From positions 5,022,001 through 5,086,000 of the forward strand of contig JAWPMV010000001.1 in NCBI GenBank assembly GCA_033391075.1: 64,000 bases of DNA, read 5' to 3'. The DNA is from Bacteroidia bacterium (GTDB taxonomy: Bacteria; Bacteroidota; Bacteroidia; J057). Position numbers and translations under genes: made by a program. Under the pieces are notes generated by a model, which had not been told where the DNA came from, did not search any database, and saw nothing but the letters and a program-made list of their open reading frames with translations. Of this stretch, positions 25,159 to 34,538 are shown piece by piece. Every line of letters starts with the position of its first letter. Position 1 is the stretch's first letter.

Positions 25159-28100
25159 TTATTCCTTTTTTGTCTGCCAAAGGGCTTTTGCCTGAGCTTC
25201 CCAGTCTTCTTCCAGTATATCCCAATCGCAGAAAGCAGGAAGATTTTTCACATCGGTTTTCGCAGGATCACCTTCAAAAGGACCGCTAAGTCCCAGGTAC
25301 TCATATTTCGTTCCATCCGAAGAAGAATAAACGATCGCAAAGGCGTACATACTTTTATCCCCATCTGTAATCTTACCCAGCTTCCTGAGTTCTTCCGGGC
25401 AGGACTCATCCTCGCACAATACGTAGCGCAAGTTGATATAAGCCATTTGCTCAGCATTTCTATATTTCTTGGGGACCTCTTTAAGCTTTCCAGCCTCTGA
25501 ATAAGCTTCCAGGATTACATATTGATAATCTTCCGACTCAAGGAATCTCCTGATCCATTCCTTATCTGTAGCTTGTCGGAGGCTAATGCGACTTCTAACA
25601 GCCTCAGATTGGTAGTATTCCGGCACTAAAGGATTCAGCAAACGGTTGCTAAAGACATCCCCTTGCTTATCTGAAGGCATGCTTCTCATAATTTGCAGGT
25701 AATACAGAATTTCTGCCATGTAGGAATTGCTGGTGGTATCCTGAAGTTTATCCCAATAGCGCTCTAGGTCGGCTTCCCGATACTTGATCAGGTAACTATA
25801 ATTCTCCCGAACTTGCTTTTCCAGATCCTCATCTCCACTATTCAACATACCTTTTGAAAGATACAGCATGGAACTTTTCATATCTGAAATCTCCATCATA
25901 GGCAGAAGTTTATCATAATACTCAAAGGCCAGGCCCAGGGAATCATAAAAGGGTTCAAGGTATTTCCAGGCATTATCCACTTCTTTGGGTGGATTATTCA
26001 GAAAGAGAGACAGAAAATCCTGCAAGCTCTCCGGATGCTCATGATCCAGCAGGCTAGAGAGTATTTTATTTTTCAAAACATAGGGAAGGTTCTCCTGCTG
26101 ATATAATTCTTTGAGCTTGGCAATCGCATCATCGCTTTCCAGGTAAAAAACTTCTTCTATCAATTGGCCCCTTGCACCCGTCTCCAGGCTATCATCAGGA
26201 TAGGAAAGCTTAAGGCTTTCCTCAATCAGGGGAATATCTTCATCCAGAAATTCATAGTACTCAAAGGCTCCAAGTGCTCTATTATATTCTGCCGTATCTG
26301 AAGAACTCAAAGCCTCAATGATATCCTTTGATTTGGAAGCCAGGTAATCAAAGGGTACAGGTTCTTTAATATAGGAAATAGAGGAAAGGAATTTTTCAGC
26401 AACCTCAGCTTGTATTTCCTCCAATTCACCATACACACTGGCGCAATAGAGATTCCTGTTTTCCAACCAAAACCTCAACCTGAAATTCTCATGACTCAAG
26501 GTGTCCTGGATAAGTAGTTCTTTGCCTCTGTAGGGGCCAATATTCACATCCGTTTCACTCAACAAGGTATCCCCATAATCCATTATATCTCCTTTGTAGA
26601 AATCATAGTAGGCGGAGAGACTATCTACCCGGAAATATGGATCGAGTTCATAATACTCAAATAAATAGGCTCCTCCTGTGAAAGGATTTCGATCCTGAAA
26701 TGCCACATAATTTCGATAGGTAGAGCTATAATCTGTACTGCTATCAAGCTCCGTAATATGCCCGCCAAAGAGGGAGAATTTCACCGGTAGATCTTCATAT
26801 TCAATCACGGTTTTCAGTTGTCCCTTTTCAAAAGGTTCAATCCTAAAGGAATCAAAATAACGATCGTCAAAGTCAGGTACTTCATTGCGGCTAAAGCTCT
26901 GCTTGAATATCCGATATATTCGATTTCCCCGTGCATACAGTCTTCCGATTATATAAGTGTTTTCTCCAAGTTTCAATTTGAGTTCGCGGCCTTCATAGCC
27001 ATCTTTCCAAATCGTGTCGGCTGGCGAAACCAGTTCGCCATTGCTTTGAATTTCCTCAACCAATGCATTCAATCCTTCTCCCCGATTTTCTAAATAGTAG
27101 CCTCTGGGAAAATCATTGTATCCAAAGATGTAATTGGTTTGATTGCTTTTATCATTTGATAAATACAGTTTCACTTTGAATTGTTCCCCATCAGGATCAG
27201 CGGGGTTTTCAAAAACATTGTAACGAACTTCTGCTTTAGCAGGAATTGAAATGGAGAAAGCAGCAGTATCATCCTTATGGGTGAGCCATGTTTTTTCCCG
27301 GGGAGCTTCTGCTTCGAATAGCTGCAATGATTCAAAAAAGCGTTTAAGATATGGTTTCTCAATTTTGCTGGATTCTTTACCCGCAAGCATGCAGTAAAAA
27401 ATCTTATCCTTGACCAGCATCTGAAACTTCAGTGCCATTTTTTTGTCTGTCTTGACCGTTCCTTCCAGTCCTTCGATATCCCCCCTTTTAAACTTCTTCG
27501 GACTCAACAATTCCTGGCCTTCTTTGCTTTTAAACTTTTTCACCAGATTATCGAGCAAATCCTCTTCGGAGATTTGCTGCTTAAGGGTCCGCATATCGAT
27601 AATAAACATAGAGTAAAAGGCTCCCGTTGCCAGGTCCGGATACAGGAACATTTGCATAGGATCAAAGCGATCATCTGGAAAAGGAATGCCTGGCATTTCC
27701 ACAGAAAATCCCAATGCATCATCCTGATACCTTGGCCATTTCATCTGCATCAAATCAATCTTGTAATTATCTGCAAGACCCGTGAAAGTTGCATTGACGG
27801 CTTCTACGGTATATCCTTTTTTACGCAAAAGGCTGATCACTCCTTGCTCGCCCGGTAAATGAGCAGCACCGACCGCAGCAAAGGTTGGCTCCTGACTCAT
27901 AAACAGATCTATACGATCAGCCATGACTGCATTTCTTTCGACCATCACCGGATCAGCCAAAGCATGACCATTAAGGTTGCTCTGAAGATTCTCCAGATTC
28001 CCTCCCTCGTACATACCAACGAAATCATCCATATATGCATCAAACTCCTCCTGATTCATCTCTATCAAACTGAGAATCATCTCTCTTTGATCTTCTACAC

Positions 28101-28653
28101 TTTTCCCTTCAATCAGATCCAATTGGGTACCGATTTCTTCCAGCCCTACCAGACGCTTACCCATGGTTTTGGCGATTCCATAGAGATAGGCGTCGACAAA
28201 GGTTTCTTTGTCATTTTCCTTACTCATTTTGGGTTGGAGCAATCGTTTGAGTACCGCCGTATTTTTATTGGCCAGTTCATCATAATTATACCCATTTATC
28301 TCCTTGAACCTTTCCTTCAACAAGTTCATTTGTTCCTCGCTAAGCAGATCCTCGATTTTACTTGAGGCCGGCTTTTCCCTTTTGCGGTCAAACATGGCCC
28401 GTATGAGGGAATCCGGATGTACTTCCAGTGCAAAAATTCCACACTTTTCAATAGAAGTCATCACTGAGTCACTGAAATTAAAGGCACGTGCATCCTTGAC
28501 ATGCATGGTGCCAAAGAGGTAAGAAGGTTTACTGAGGCCATTCCCTTCAATTTGCCATAGGAGTTCATAATCGGCACTTTCCTGAGCCAATGAGCAAACA
28601 ATATGAAAACAAGTAAAAAGGAACAGGCAAGTTCTTTTTAGAGAATTCTGCAT
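25159..28653 (-). CDS. Very long TraB/GumN-family exported protein with C-terminal repeats
   Basis: 1164 aa. Signal peptide (residues 1-23). Residues 28-295 are a complete TraB/GumN (Tiki-like metalloprotease) domain with both G-x-x-H motifs, LFGTMHVKD and VGAAHLPGEQG, the Glu in LEVHPD and ERNAVMADRI. Family members usually stop at about 300 aa. Here three PsbP-like beta units follow (starting GFSVEMPGIPF, AFSISIPAKAE and VKFSLFGG), each closing with F-x-S-x-x-x, then a helical part (about 790-1120) resembling HEAT-type repeats. The protein is probably a periplasmic protease with a large substrate-binding extension. No operon partner; an intrinsic hairpin follows. Confidence 0.8.
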   Translation of the reverse strand: MQNSLKRTCLFLFTCFHIVCSLAQESADYELLWQIEGNGLSKPSYLFGTMHVKDARAFNFSDSVMTSIEKCGIFALEVHPDSLIRAMFDRKREKPASSKIEDLLSEEQMNLLKERFKEINGYNYDELANKNTAVLKRLLQPKMSKENDKETFVDAYLYGIAKTMGKRLVGLEEIGTQLDLIEGKSVEDQREMILSLIEMNQEEFDAYMDDFVGMYEGGNLENLQSNLNGHALADPVMVERNAVMADRIDLFMSQEPTFAAVGAAHLPGEQGVISLLRKKGYTVEAVNATFTGLADNYKIDLMQMKWPRYQDDALGFSVEMPGIPFPDDRFDPMQMFLYPDLATGAFYSMFIIDMRTLKQQISEEDLLDNLVKKFKSKEGQELLSPKKFKRGDIEGLEGTVKTDKKMALKFQMLVKDKIFYCMLAGKESSKIEKPYLKRFFESLQLFEAEAPREKTWLTHKDDTAAFSISIPAKAEVRYNVFENPADPDGEQFKVKLYLSNDKSNQTNYIFGYNDFPRGYYLENRGEGLNALVEEIQSNGELVSPADTIWKDGYEGRELKLKLGENTYIIGRLYARGNRIYRIFKQSFSRNEVPDFDDRYFDSFRIEPFEKGQLKTVIEYEDLPVKFSLFGGHITELDSSTDYSSTYRNYVAFQDRNPFTGGAYLFEYYELDPYFRVDSLSAYYDFYKGDIMDYGDTLLSETDVNIGPYRGKELLIQDTLSHENFRLRFWLENRNLYCASVYGELEEIQAEVAEKFLSSISYIKEPVPFDYLASKSKDIIEALSSSDTAEYNRALGAFEYYEFLDEDIPLIEESLKLSYPDDSLETGARGQLIEEVFYLESDDAIAKLKELYQQENLPYVLKNKILSSLLDHEHPESLQDFLSLFLNNPPKEVDNAWKYLEPFYDSLGLAFEYYDKLLPMMEISDMKSSMLYLSKGMLNSGDEDLEKQVRENYSYLIKYREADLERYWDKLQDTTSNSYMAEILYYLQIMRSMPSDKQGDVFSNRLLNPLVPEYYQSEAVRSRISLRQATDKEWIRRFLESEDYQYVILEAYSEAGKLKEVPKKYRNAEQMAYINLRYVLCEDESCPEELRKLGKITDGDKSMYAFAIVYSSSDGTKYEYLGLSGPFEGDPAKTDVKNLPAFCDWDILEEDWEAQAKALWQTKKE

Positions 28654-28803
28654 GTTATTTGGTGTTGGAGCCGATCAGCCATTATGCCAATCCGGCCAGG
28701 GTGTTACATGGTTTGTGCTTAAAGATAAATCTTATGTGTGTCTTAGGGTACAATTCATTGTCAAGATGCAGAAATTTCTACCTTAAATAAAAGGCATACT
28801 GCC

Positions 28804-29076
28804 TTAGTTGCTTTCAAGCTCTTCGAGAGTAAGTTTTTCAACTACCAAAAAAAGCGCCTCAGAAATCTGGTTCCAGCGAACATTATGGTCTGAAGGTTTC
28901 AGAGGTGAAAGCAGAAATTCCTCTTCCAACTTTTGTATTCGTTTTAGACATTCTTCAGTCGCTCTAAACAGATAAGACCCATTCTTACAGACTTCCCGTA
29001 ATTTTTCAGCAGCTTCTCTGTTTCTTGCTTGTTTTAGAAGTTCTAAAATTTCTGATTTAAACGCTTCTATGTCCAT
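28804..29076 (-). CDS. Stand-alone effector-associated-domain-like protein
   Basis: 90 aa, all helical by pattern, no signal peptide. ILELLKQARNREAAEKLREV is followed by FRATEECLKRIQKLEEEFLL and VRWNQISEALFLVVEKL. The last segment, W/N-x-I-x-x-A-L-x-x-x-x-x-x-L, is the recurring end of the small effector-associated domains that couple sensors to effectors in NTP-dependent conflict systems of Bacteroidota, where they occur fused to CHAT, TIR or protease domains. Here it stands alone, with no effector gene adjacent. The assignment rests on pattern only. Confidence 0.45.
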   Translation of the reverse strand: MDIEAFKSEILELLKQARNREAAEKLREVCKNGSYLFRATEECLKRIQKLEEEFLLSPLKPSDHNVRWNQISEALFLVVEKLTLEELESN

Positions 29077-29264
29077 ACAAAATATACTAAGCGAAATTCG
29101 CTCAAATTATTCGGGCAAAGAAAAATCAGGGAAGACATTGTGTTATAGGTCGTGTTGAATTTTCTCTCCTGCAAATATATAAGAATCAGGGATGAATAGA
29201 AATATCGGGAGTGCAGGACTCAGAGACATAAAATTGTCCTTAGATTGAGAAGAACGCACTAAAG

Positions 29265-30797
29265 TTACTGTTCCCCATCGATCAACTGATTTTCCAATAC
29301 CAATAGATCCAGATAGGAAAGCTTCCATTTATCTGATAGGACTTCCGGGACCGGGGTGAAGTTATAGGTAAAAGAACTAATCACGAGGTCTTCGTCTCCA
29401 TCTCCATCCAGATCACCGGCATCCATGAGAAACCATCTTCCTTCCTGAGGTTCTACTAAGTTTTGGGGAGAAAAACTGAAGCTTTCAGCATGAAGGTTTT
29501 CCAGGTAAACGAAGGAATCTTCCGGATGATTTTCATAGTCGGGGAAAGAAGCCACAAGGGCAAAGTCCATGTCCTCATCCTGGTCAAAATCACTTGCGAC
29601 AATACGTGTAGCTCCATGTAGGGGAAAGAAAAAGGCCTCGCTAAAATTCATCTGTCCATCATTGAGGTACAAACGCATGCCGTGGTAGGGTTTCTGCACA
29701 TAGGTTTTATCCGCATTATCACCGTGAACCGTGGCAATGTCCAAATCACCGTCCCCTTCGTAGTCAAATACTTCAAACCAACTGGTTCCCAGTATCGGGC
29801 TAAATGAAATCAACTCTTTTTCGGTAAACTCCAAATCGCCACTTTGCATATACGCATAAATCCCTTCCCGGGCCTGAGCCTTCAAAACCACGAGGTCTTT
29901 CTTTTGATCCGCATTCAGGTCGATCGCAATCGTTCGGGTATTTCCCGGCTCGGTATTCAGGAGCCGCTTCCCTAATTTATCCTCTCCCTCAAATTCAAAT
30001 AAGGCCAGATTTCCCGTAAAATGTCCAAATTCACTGACGATCAATTCAGCGGTTCCGTCTCCGTTTAAATCTTCTATCAAACTGTGCACAGGACGATGCA
30101 GTACCTGATTAAATTCTTTTCTCTCCCCATCTCGAATACGGATGATGCTACCAGAACTCCGTTCAGAGGGATTTAAGTAGCCGATAGAGGTAGCATAGGA
30201 GACAGAATCCATTCGGGTAAAATCAGAAATCGGCCTTCGAATTTGTGCTAAACTATTCACCTGCCTCTTTCTGTAGTCATATTCGAGGATATTCCCACGA
30301 ATGTCAGCCAGATGCAGTCTCTGCCATTCCGGCTCGTAGCGCATGAAAATAAAATTGGCTCCTCGCAGCGAATCAAGGCTTATTGCATGGGCCTTAAAAG
30401 CGCTAATAGACTTCCTGGCTGTATAGGAAAGGCTTTGCTGCAGTTCTTCAGGGGCTTGTTTCAGGACATAATGTTTGATCCTCTGCCAATCCTGATCTGA
30501 AAGGACTCTTTTTTGAGAATAAATACCACTTTTGATCACGGCTCCCATTTCCTTAAAAGTATAGTCTTTCAGCGGATTATAGCCTTCTTCCTTAATGCCC
30601 ATACGAGCGGCCATCTCGGGCAATACTTCTTTTTCCCACAGGCTTTTGGGAAGTGCCTGGATATCGGGTAATTGATGACAGGAGCTGCAGTGTTGTTCAA
30701 ATAAAAGTCGTTCTTTTTCCGCTTCCGGGGTACAGGCAGTACCAAGGAAAGAAAAAATAATTAGCGTGTACAGACAGAAGCCAAAGGCTTTGAACAT
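29265..30797 (-). CDS. Haem-c and FG-GAP/VCBS-repeat lipoprotein
   Basis: 510 aa. Lipobox FLGTAC (Cys about 22), then a single c-type haem site CSSCHQLP (about residues 37-44) in a small cytochrome-like domain that continues to about residue 105. From residue 140 to 495 there are FG-GAP/VCBS-type beta-propeller units, each with an acidic Ca2+ loop: DLNGDGTAEL, DLNADQKKDL, DYEGDGDLDI, DFDQDEDMDF and DLDGDGDEDL. A membrane-anchored surface or periplasmic electron-transfer protein with a propeller platform is the simplest reading. Single gene. Confidence 0.8.
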   Translation of the reverse strand: MFKAFGFCLYTLIIFSFLGTACTPEAEKERLLFEQHCSSCHQLPDIQALPKSLWEKEVLPEMAARMGIKEEGYNPLKDYTFKEMGAVIKSGIYSQKRVLSDQDWQRIKHYVLKQAPEELQQSLSYTARKSISAFKAHAISLDSLRGANFIFMRYEPEWQRLHLADIRGNILEYDYRKRQVNSLAQIRRPISDFTRMDSVSYATSIGYLNPSERSSGSIIRIRDGERKEFNQVLHRPVHSLIEDLNGDGTAELIVSEFGHFTGNLALFEFEGEDKLGKRLLNTEPGNTRTIAIDLNADQKKDLVVLKAQAREGIYAYMQSGDLEFTEKELISFSPILGTSWFEVFDYEGDGDLDIATVHGDNADKTYVQKPYHGMRLYLNDGQMNFSEAFFFPLHGATRIVASDFDQDEDMDFALVASFPDYENHPEDSFVYLENLHAESFSFSPQNLVEPQEGRWFLMDAGDLDGDGDEDLVISSFTYNFTPVPEVLSDKWKLSYLDLLVLENQLIDGEQ

Positions 30798-30958
30798 AGT
30801 AGGTTTTTAAGGCTTCATTATACAAATGATGGAACCTCTGGTAATTGAATAAATGTCTAAGTCCGGGGGTAAAGGAATTGTTTACAAATTAGCTGTTTTC
30901 GATATGGGAATTTTTCTAAGAACCATTCTTTACAGAGGATTCATATTGTTTTGCAGAA

Positions 30959-30989
30959 AAAAGGCTTGCGAAAATTTCGCAAGCCTTTT
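30959..30989 (-). terminator. Intrinsic terminator of the NfeD/flotillin operon
   Basis: 15-bp perfect stem (AAAAGGCTTGCGAAA / TTTCGCAAGCCTTTT) with a 1-nt centre. On the minus strand it lies 19 bp after the flotillin stop codon and is followed by a run of T. Confidence 0.9.
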
Positions 30990-31007
30990 ACCTAAGAGTT
31001 ATTAGCT

Positions 31008-32594
31008 CTATTCTTCATTTTTGGAAGCATCGGTTTTAACTTCTTCTGCTTGTCCATTTTCTGCTACCGGCTCCACTTCGCCATTCAGTTTGGCTTTATT
31101 TTTATTTTGAACCAAAGCCTCCGGAAGGCTCATTCCACTTTGCTCCAGGAAGTCATTTAACTGAGGCATCATGCCATATAAGCCCTGCACAAAATTGCTC
31201 ACTCCCTTACCGCTACCATTATCATAAACTACCACCTTTTCGATGTCCAGATCTTGAATGGCTTTTGTCTGAATCTCTGCCAATTCTGTCAACTTGTCAA
31301 TCAATAGGTAACCAATGGCACTTTGGGGATCTCCATTTGCTGCTTCTACCAGCATTTGGAAACCTTCTGCCTGCTTTTTCAAGAGGGCTTCCTGACCTTT
31401 GGCCTGGGCCATATATCGAGCCAGGATAGCATCTGCTTCCCCTTTAGCAGTTTCTCTGCGACGCTCTGCTTCAGCTTGAGCGGCAATTACAGCTTTTTGC
31501 TTTTCAATATCTGCCTCAACTACTTCATCTGCCTGCTTCCTGGCCAATTCCATTTCTCCACGTGCTTTTTCCGTATCGCGCTCTGCGACATATGCTTCCT
31601 CAAGCGCTTTCGCTGCAGCTACTTTTCTTGCAGCAGTAGCTTTCCTTTCTGCTTCAGCAACTTCAATCTCTTTTGCAGCATTTGAATTTGCAATCTTAAT
31701 GGAAGCTGTGTTTTTACCTTCTGTCGAGATAGCCTGTGCATCTGCTTCCCCAATTTCAGCTTTTGAGTTCGCTTCTGCTATGCTAATCCTTTGTCTTTGT
31801 TTTGATTCTGCTTCTCCAATCTCTGCTAAACTATTCGTTTCAGCTACTTTCACCCGTTGGAGCTGACTGGCCTCTGCCTCACCGATTTCTGCACGAGAAT
31901 TGGCATCGGCAACTTTGGTACGCTGATCCTGCTGAGCTTCTGCCTGACCGATGGCACCGACTCTTTCCTCATTGGCCACCTTTACTTTTGCATCATTGAT
32001 CGCTTTGGCTGCCGCTTCACGACCCAGTGCCTGGATATAGCCCGACTCATCCTGAATATCCGTTACGTTTACGTTGATCAATTCAAGACCGATTTTGTGA
32101 AGCTCATTCCCTACGTTTTTATATACAGACTCTACAAATTTATCCCGATCGGTATTCAATTCTTCAATGTCCATATTTGCGATTACGAGTCGCATCTGTC
32201 CCATGATGATATCATGTGCAAGCGAACGTACATTAGGTCTGTCAAGACCGAGTAGACGCTCTGCTGCTGCCAGCATCAGGTTAGGCTTATTACTTACCCC
32301 TACTGTAAACTGGGCAGGAACCGATACACGAATATTCTGTTTAGAAAGAGCATCCTGCAGGTTCACATCAATACTAATCGGGGTAAGGTCAAGGTATCGA
32401 TAATCCTGAATCACGGGCCATACAAAGGCTGCACCACCTGCATAGCATTTTGCAGAGGTATCACCGCCTGTACGTCCATATACGACCAGAATTTTGTCCG
32501 AAGGGCATCTCTTATATCTGCTTACGAAGAAGAGGATAAGAAGCACAATGACTACGAGAAAGGCTCCGATGCCAAATAATACGAGTTCTGACAT
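31008..32594 (-). CDS. floA: Flotillin-like SPFH/band-7 protein
   Basis: 528 aa. N-terminal hydrophobic hairpin (residues 4-24), SPFH domain with YGRTGGDTSAKCYAGGAAFV and PISIDVNLQDALSKQNIRV (about 30-200), then a long Ala/Glu/Lys coiled coil (205-420). The coiled coil begins with four 22-residue near-repeats, e.g. KVADANSRAEIGEAEASQLQ. Flotillins form membrane-microdomain scaffolds. The NfeD-like gene directly upstream (19 bp apart) is its normal partner. The symbol is by analogy; flotillin A/T subtype cannot be fixed. Confidence 0.88.
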   Translation of the reverse strand: MSELVLFGIGAFLVVIVLLILFFVSRYKRCPSDKILVVYGRTGGDTSAKCYAGGAAFVWPVIQDYRYLDLTPISIDVNLQDALSKQNIRVSVPAQFTVGVSNKPNLMLAAAERLLGLDRPNVRSLAHDIIMGQMRLVIANMDIEELNTDRDKFVESVYKNVGNELHKIGLELINVNVTDIQDESGYIQALGREAAAKAINDAKVKVANEERVGAIGQAEAQQDQRTKVADANSRAEIGEAEASQLQRVKVAETNSLAEIGEAESKQRQRISIAEANSKAEIGEADAQAISTEGKNTASIKIANSNAAKEIEVAEAERKATAARKVAAAKALEEAYVAERDTEKARGEMELARKQADEVVEADIEKQKAVIAAQAEAERRRETAKGEADAILARYMAQAKGQEALLKKQAEGFQMLVEAANGDPQSAIGYLLIDKLTELAEIQTKAIQDLDIEKVVVYDNGSGKGVSNFVQGLYGMMPQLNDFLEQSGMSLPEALVQNKNKAKLNGEVEPVAENGQAEEVKTDASKNEE

Positions 32595-32613
32595 ATTAGA
32601 TTATAGTTTGGTG

Positions 32614-33153
32614 TTATACTGTTTCTTTTTTGACTTTGACAAATTCCCCATCAATCCCTACTACACGTACTTTGTCTCCGGTTTTAATCTCCTGTTTATC
32701 CATTGAAACTGCTTTCAATTCGCGATTAACTCCATTGACCAATACATTTACAATCCCTTCCCCTTTTGGAGGAATTCGTAAATAAACTTCTCCCAGTTGC
32801 TCTATGGCATCTTCCATAGCCCAGTTCACATTTTCTTCATTTCGGATGAGGAATCGAAAAATATAATTGAGTATCCATAGCGCGACAAATGCAACGGCCA
32901 GGCCGATAATAATTGCTATTCCAATATTTTCCTGGGAAAGCAAGACGATTTTCATTACCCAGGTAGTAACCGAAATCAGGGTTAGCCCCCCTTTTACAAA
33001 TCCTATCCCTCCGGTATCAACTCCTGCATCTGTAGAAGTATCCACATCCAGATCAAGGTCCATTCCTCCCACAATCGAGAAGAGCAGCAAAAAGATCAAT
33101 AGTCCTCCGCTAAAGACCGATACCCAGGTAAGAATTGGAATTAGATTTTCCAT
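32614..33153 (-). CDS. NfeD-like membrane protein, flotillin partner
   Basis: 179 aa from the ATG at 33153, selected because MENLIPILTWVSVFSGGLLI begins the first membrane segment; the 21 in-frame residues upstream show no signal. Three hydrophobic segments (about residues 5-28, 55-75, 80-105) are followed by the soluble OB-fold of NfeD (about 118-179; LGEVYLRIPPKGEGIVNVLV then GDKVRVVGIDGEFVKV). Bacterial NfeD proteins pair with flotillins and stomatins in membrane-domain maintenance. Confidence 0.85.
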   Translation of the reverse strand: MENLIPILTWVSVFSGGLLIFLLLFSIVGGMDLDLDVDTSTDAGVDTGGIGFVKGGLTLISVTTWVMKIVLLSQENIGIAIIIGLAVAFVALWILNYIFRFLIRNEENVNWAMEDAIEQLGEVYLRIPPKGEGIVNVLVNGVNRELKAVSMDKQEIKTGDKVRVVGIDGEFVKVKKETV

Positions 33154-33474
33154 GATGTAATCGTTATTCAAATACAAATGGCTCCGGAATGCTTTATCCC
33201 GAAGTGAAAAACACAAAGAAAACTGTAATCGTGATTATTGGATAAGTATTTATACTGATCCGGACGTAAAGACGAGACCCATTTCAATGGTGCAATTGTG
33301 TTTTCACTCATTTTTAAAGCGTTCTTGTTTTCAATATAGTCAAGAATATGTTTAGTACATATCCTTTGTTTGCTTTTCGAGATTCTTTATTTCAAGGATA
33401 ACAAAAGCAAGCCCAGGGTTGGAAAAATCCTGTATAAAATATTCTAACTTTAGGCGCTAGAGATATACTTTCTA
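33154..33474. other. Intergenic region, no gene seen
   Basis: 321 bp between the NfeD start codon and the stop of the cupin lipoprotein, all genes on the minus strand. It must hold the promoter of the NfeD/flotillin operon; no gene, repeat or strong hairpin was recognised. Confidence 0.4.
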
Positions 33475-34431
33475 TTACTTGATTAAAGCTTTGCCGGAGG
33501 CCTCCACATTAAAAGGTATTGCTTCATCTTCCTCTAGTGCCAAATGCTCATTGATGGCTTTGAGGTGATGGTCCACACCTATTTCTGATCCGGGGATAAA
33601 GCCAGGTACAGTGATTACCTGAGCCAGAACCCCACCCAATCCACGATGTACCGTTCCACGCGGCAAGTAAATCAAATCGCCAACTTTTACTGCATCTGAT
33701 TGTAAGAGAGATTGCGCCTCTTCGAGTTTTATACGTTGAGGCTGCTCAATTTTTTCAACTAATGAACTGGTAATAATGCGAGCTTCCGGCAGCGCCATTT
33801 GAACCAGGTAAAATTCGTCGAAGCCTCCTTCTTTGGGATGATAGTGGCTGAAAGAGTCCATAATGCGAACCCGATGGGCATTGAGGGCATGATATAGGTA
33901 GTGTCCGACTTCCTGTTTCCAGGTTAAAAGGATTCTTCGATAGGCATTGCGCTCCGTTGCACATCCTCCCGGCACATCGGTAATATTCATATCCCAGTCC
34001 GGGCGAATGAGTTTGGGAATCGAATCAGCAGGGGCATCCGGTACTTTAAATTCTAGCACGCTCATCATACTATCTGCCTCTAAACTCACTCCTTTATCCA
34101 GCATGATAATATCTCCTACCGTAGTCTTGGATGATTGACCTGAACTCAAAACTATATCGGGATCTCCTTCCTGTACAAAAAGAATTCGTTGATACGCCTG
34201 CCCTTCAATCTTTTCGATGGAAGATCGATACGCAAGGTCATAGCCGGGATTATTTTGGACGAAAGAGGCCCTTATGGACTCCAGGGCTTTTTCATCTCCA
34301 TCAGCGAGATGTGCAATTTGCAATGGCTGATTGGCGGATTCTTTCATCTTAGTCGATCTTGATTCCTGACAGGAAAGTACACTCAGACAAATACAGAAGA
34401 GAAGAAAACAGAAACATTGAGTAGTAGTCAT
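33475..34431 (-). CDS. Double-cupin lipoprotein
   Basis: 318 aa. SPII signal with lipobox LSVLSC (Cys about 21). The N-terminal half has a degenerate cupin strand set (QRILFVQEGDPDIVLSSG, GDIIMLDKGVSL). The C-terminal half has a fuller cupin with metal-ligand candidates in SHYHPKEGGFDEFYLV and the second motif GDLIYLPRGTVHRGLGG. The H-x-H...E/...H pattern predicts a bound divalent metal. Bicupins include dioxygenases, isomerases and sugar-acid binders; substrate unknown. Confidence 0.7.
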   Translation of the reverse strand: MTTTQCFCFLLFCICLSVLSCQESRSTKMKESANQPLQIAHLADGDEKALESIRASFVQNNPGYDLAYRSSIEKIEGQAYQRILFVQEGDPDIVLSSGQSSKTTVGDIIMLDKGVSLEADSMMSVLEFKVPDAPADSIPKLIRPDWDMNITDVPGGCATERNAYRRILLTWKQEVGHYLYHALNAHRVRIMDSFSHYHPKEGGFDEFYLVQMALPEARIITSSLVEKIEQPQRIKLEEAQSLLQSDAVKVGDLIYLPRGTVHRGLGGVLAQVITVPGFIPGSEIGVDHHLKAINEHLALEEDEAIPFNVEASGKALIK

Positions 34432-34538
34432 AGTAAATGAGCTTAGCTTGAGGTATTATAATTTACTAAGCTTTCTCAGGAAGCGAAAATCCTGAGAGAT
34501 TTTCCTATTTTTAGGCTAAACTCTTCCATCACCATAGC

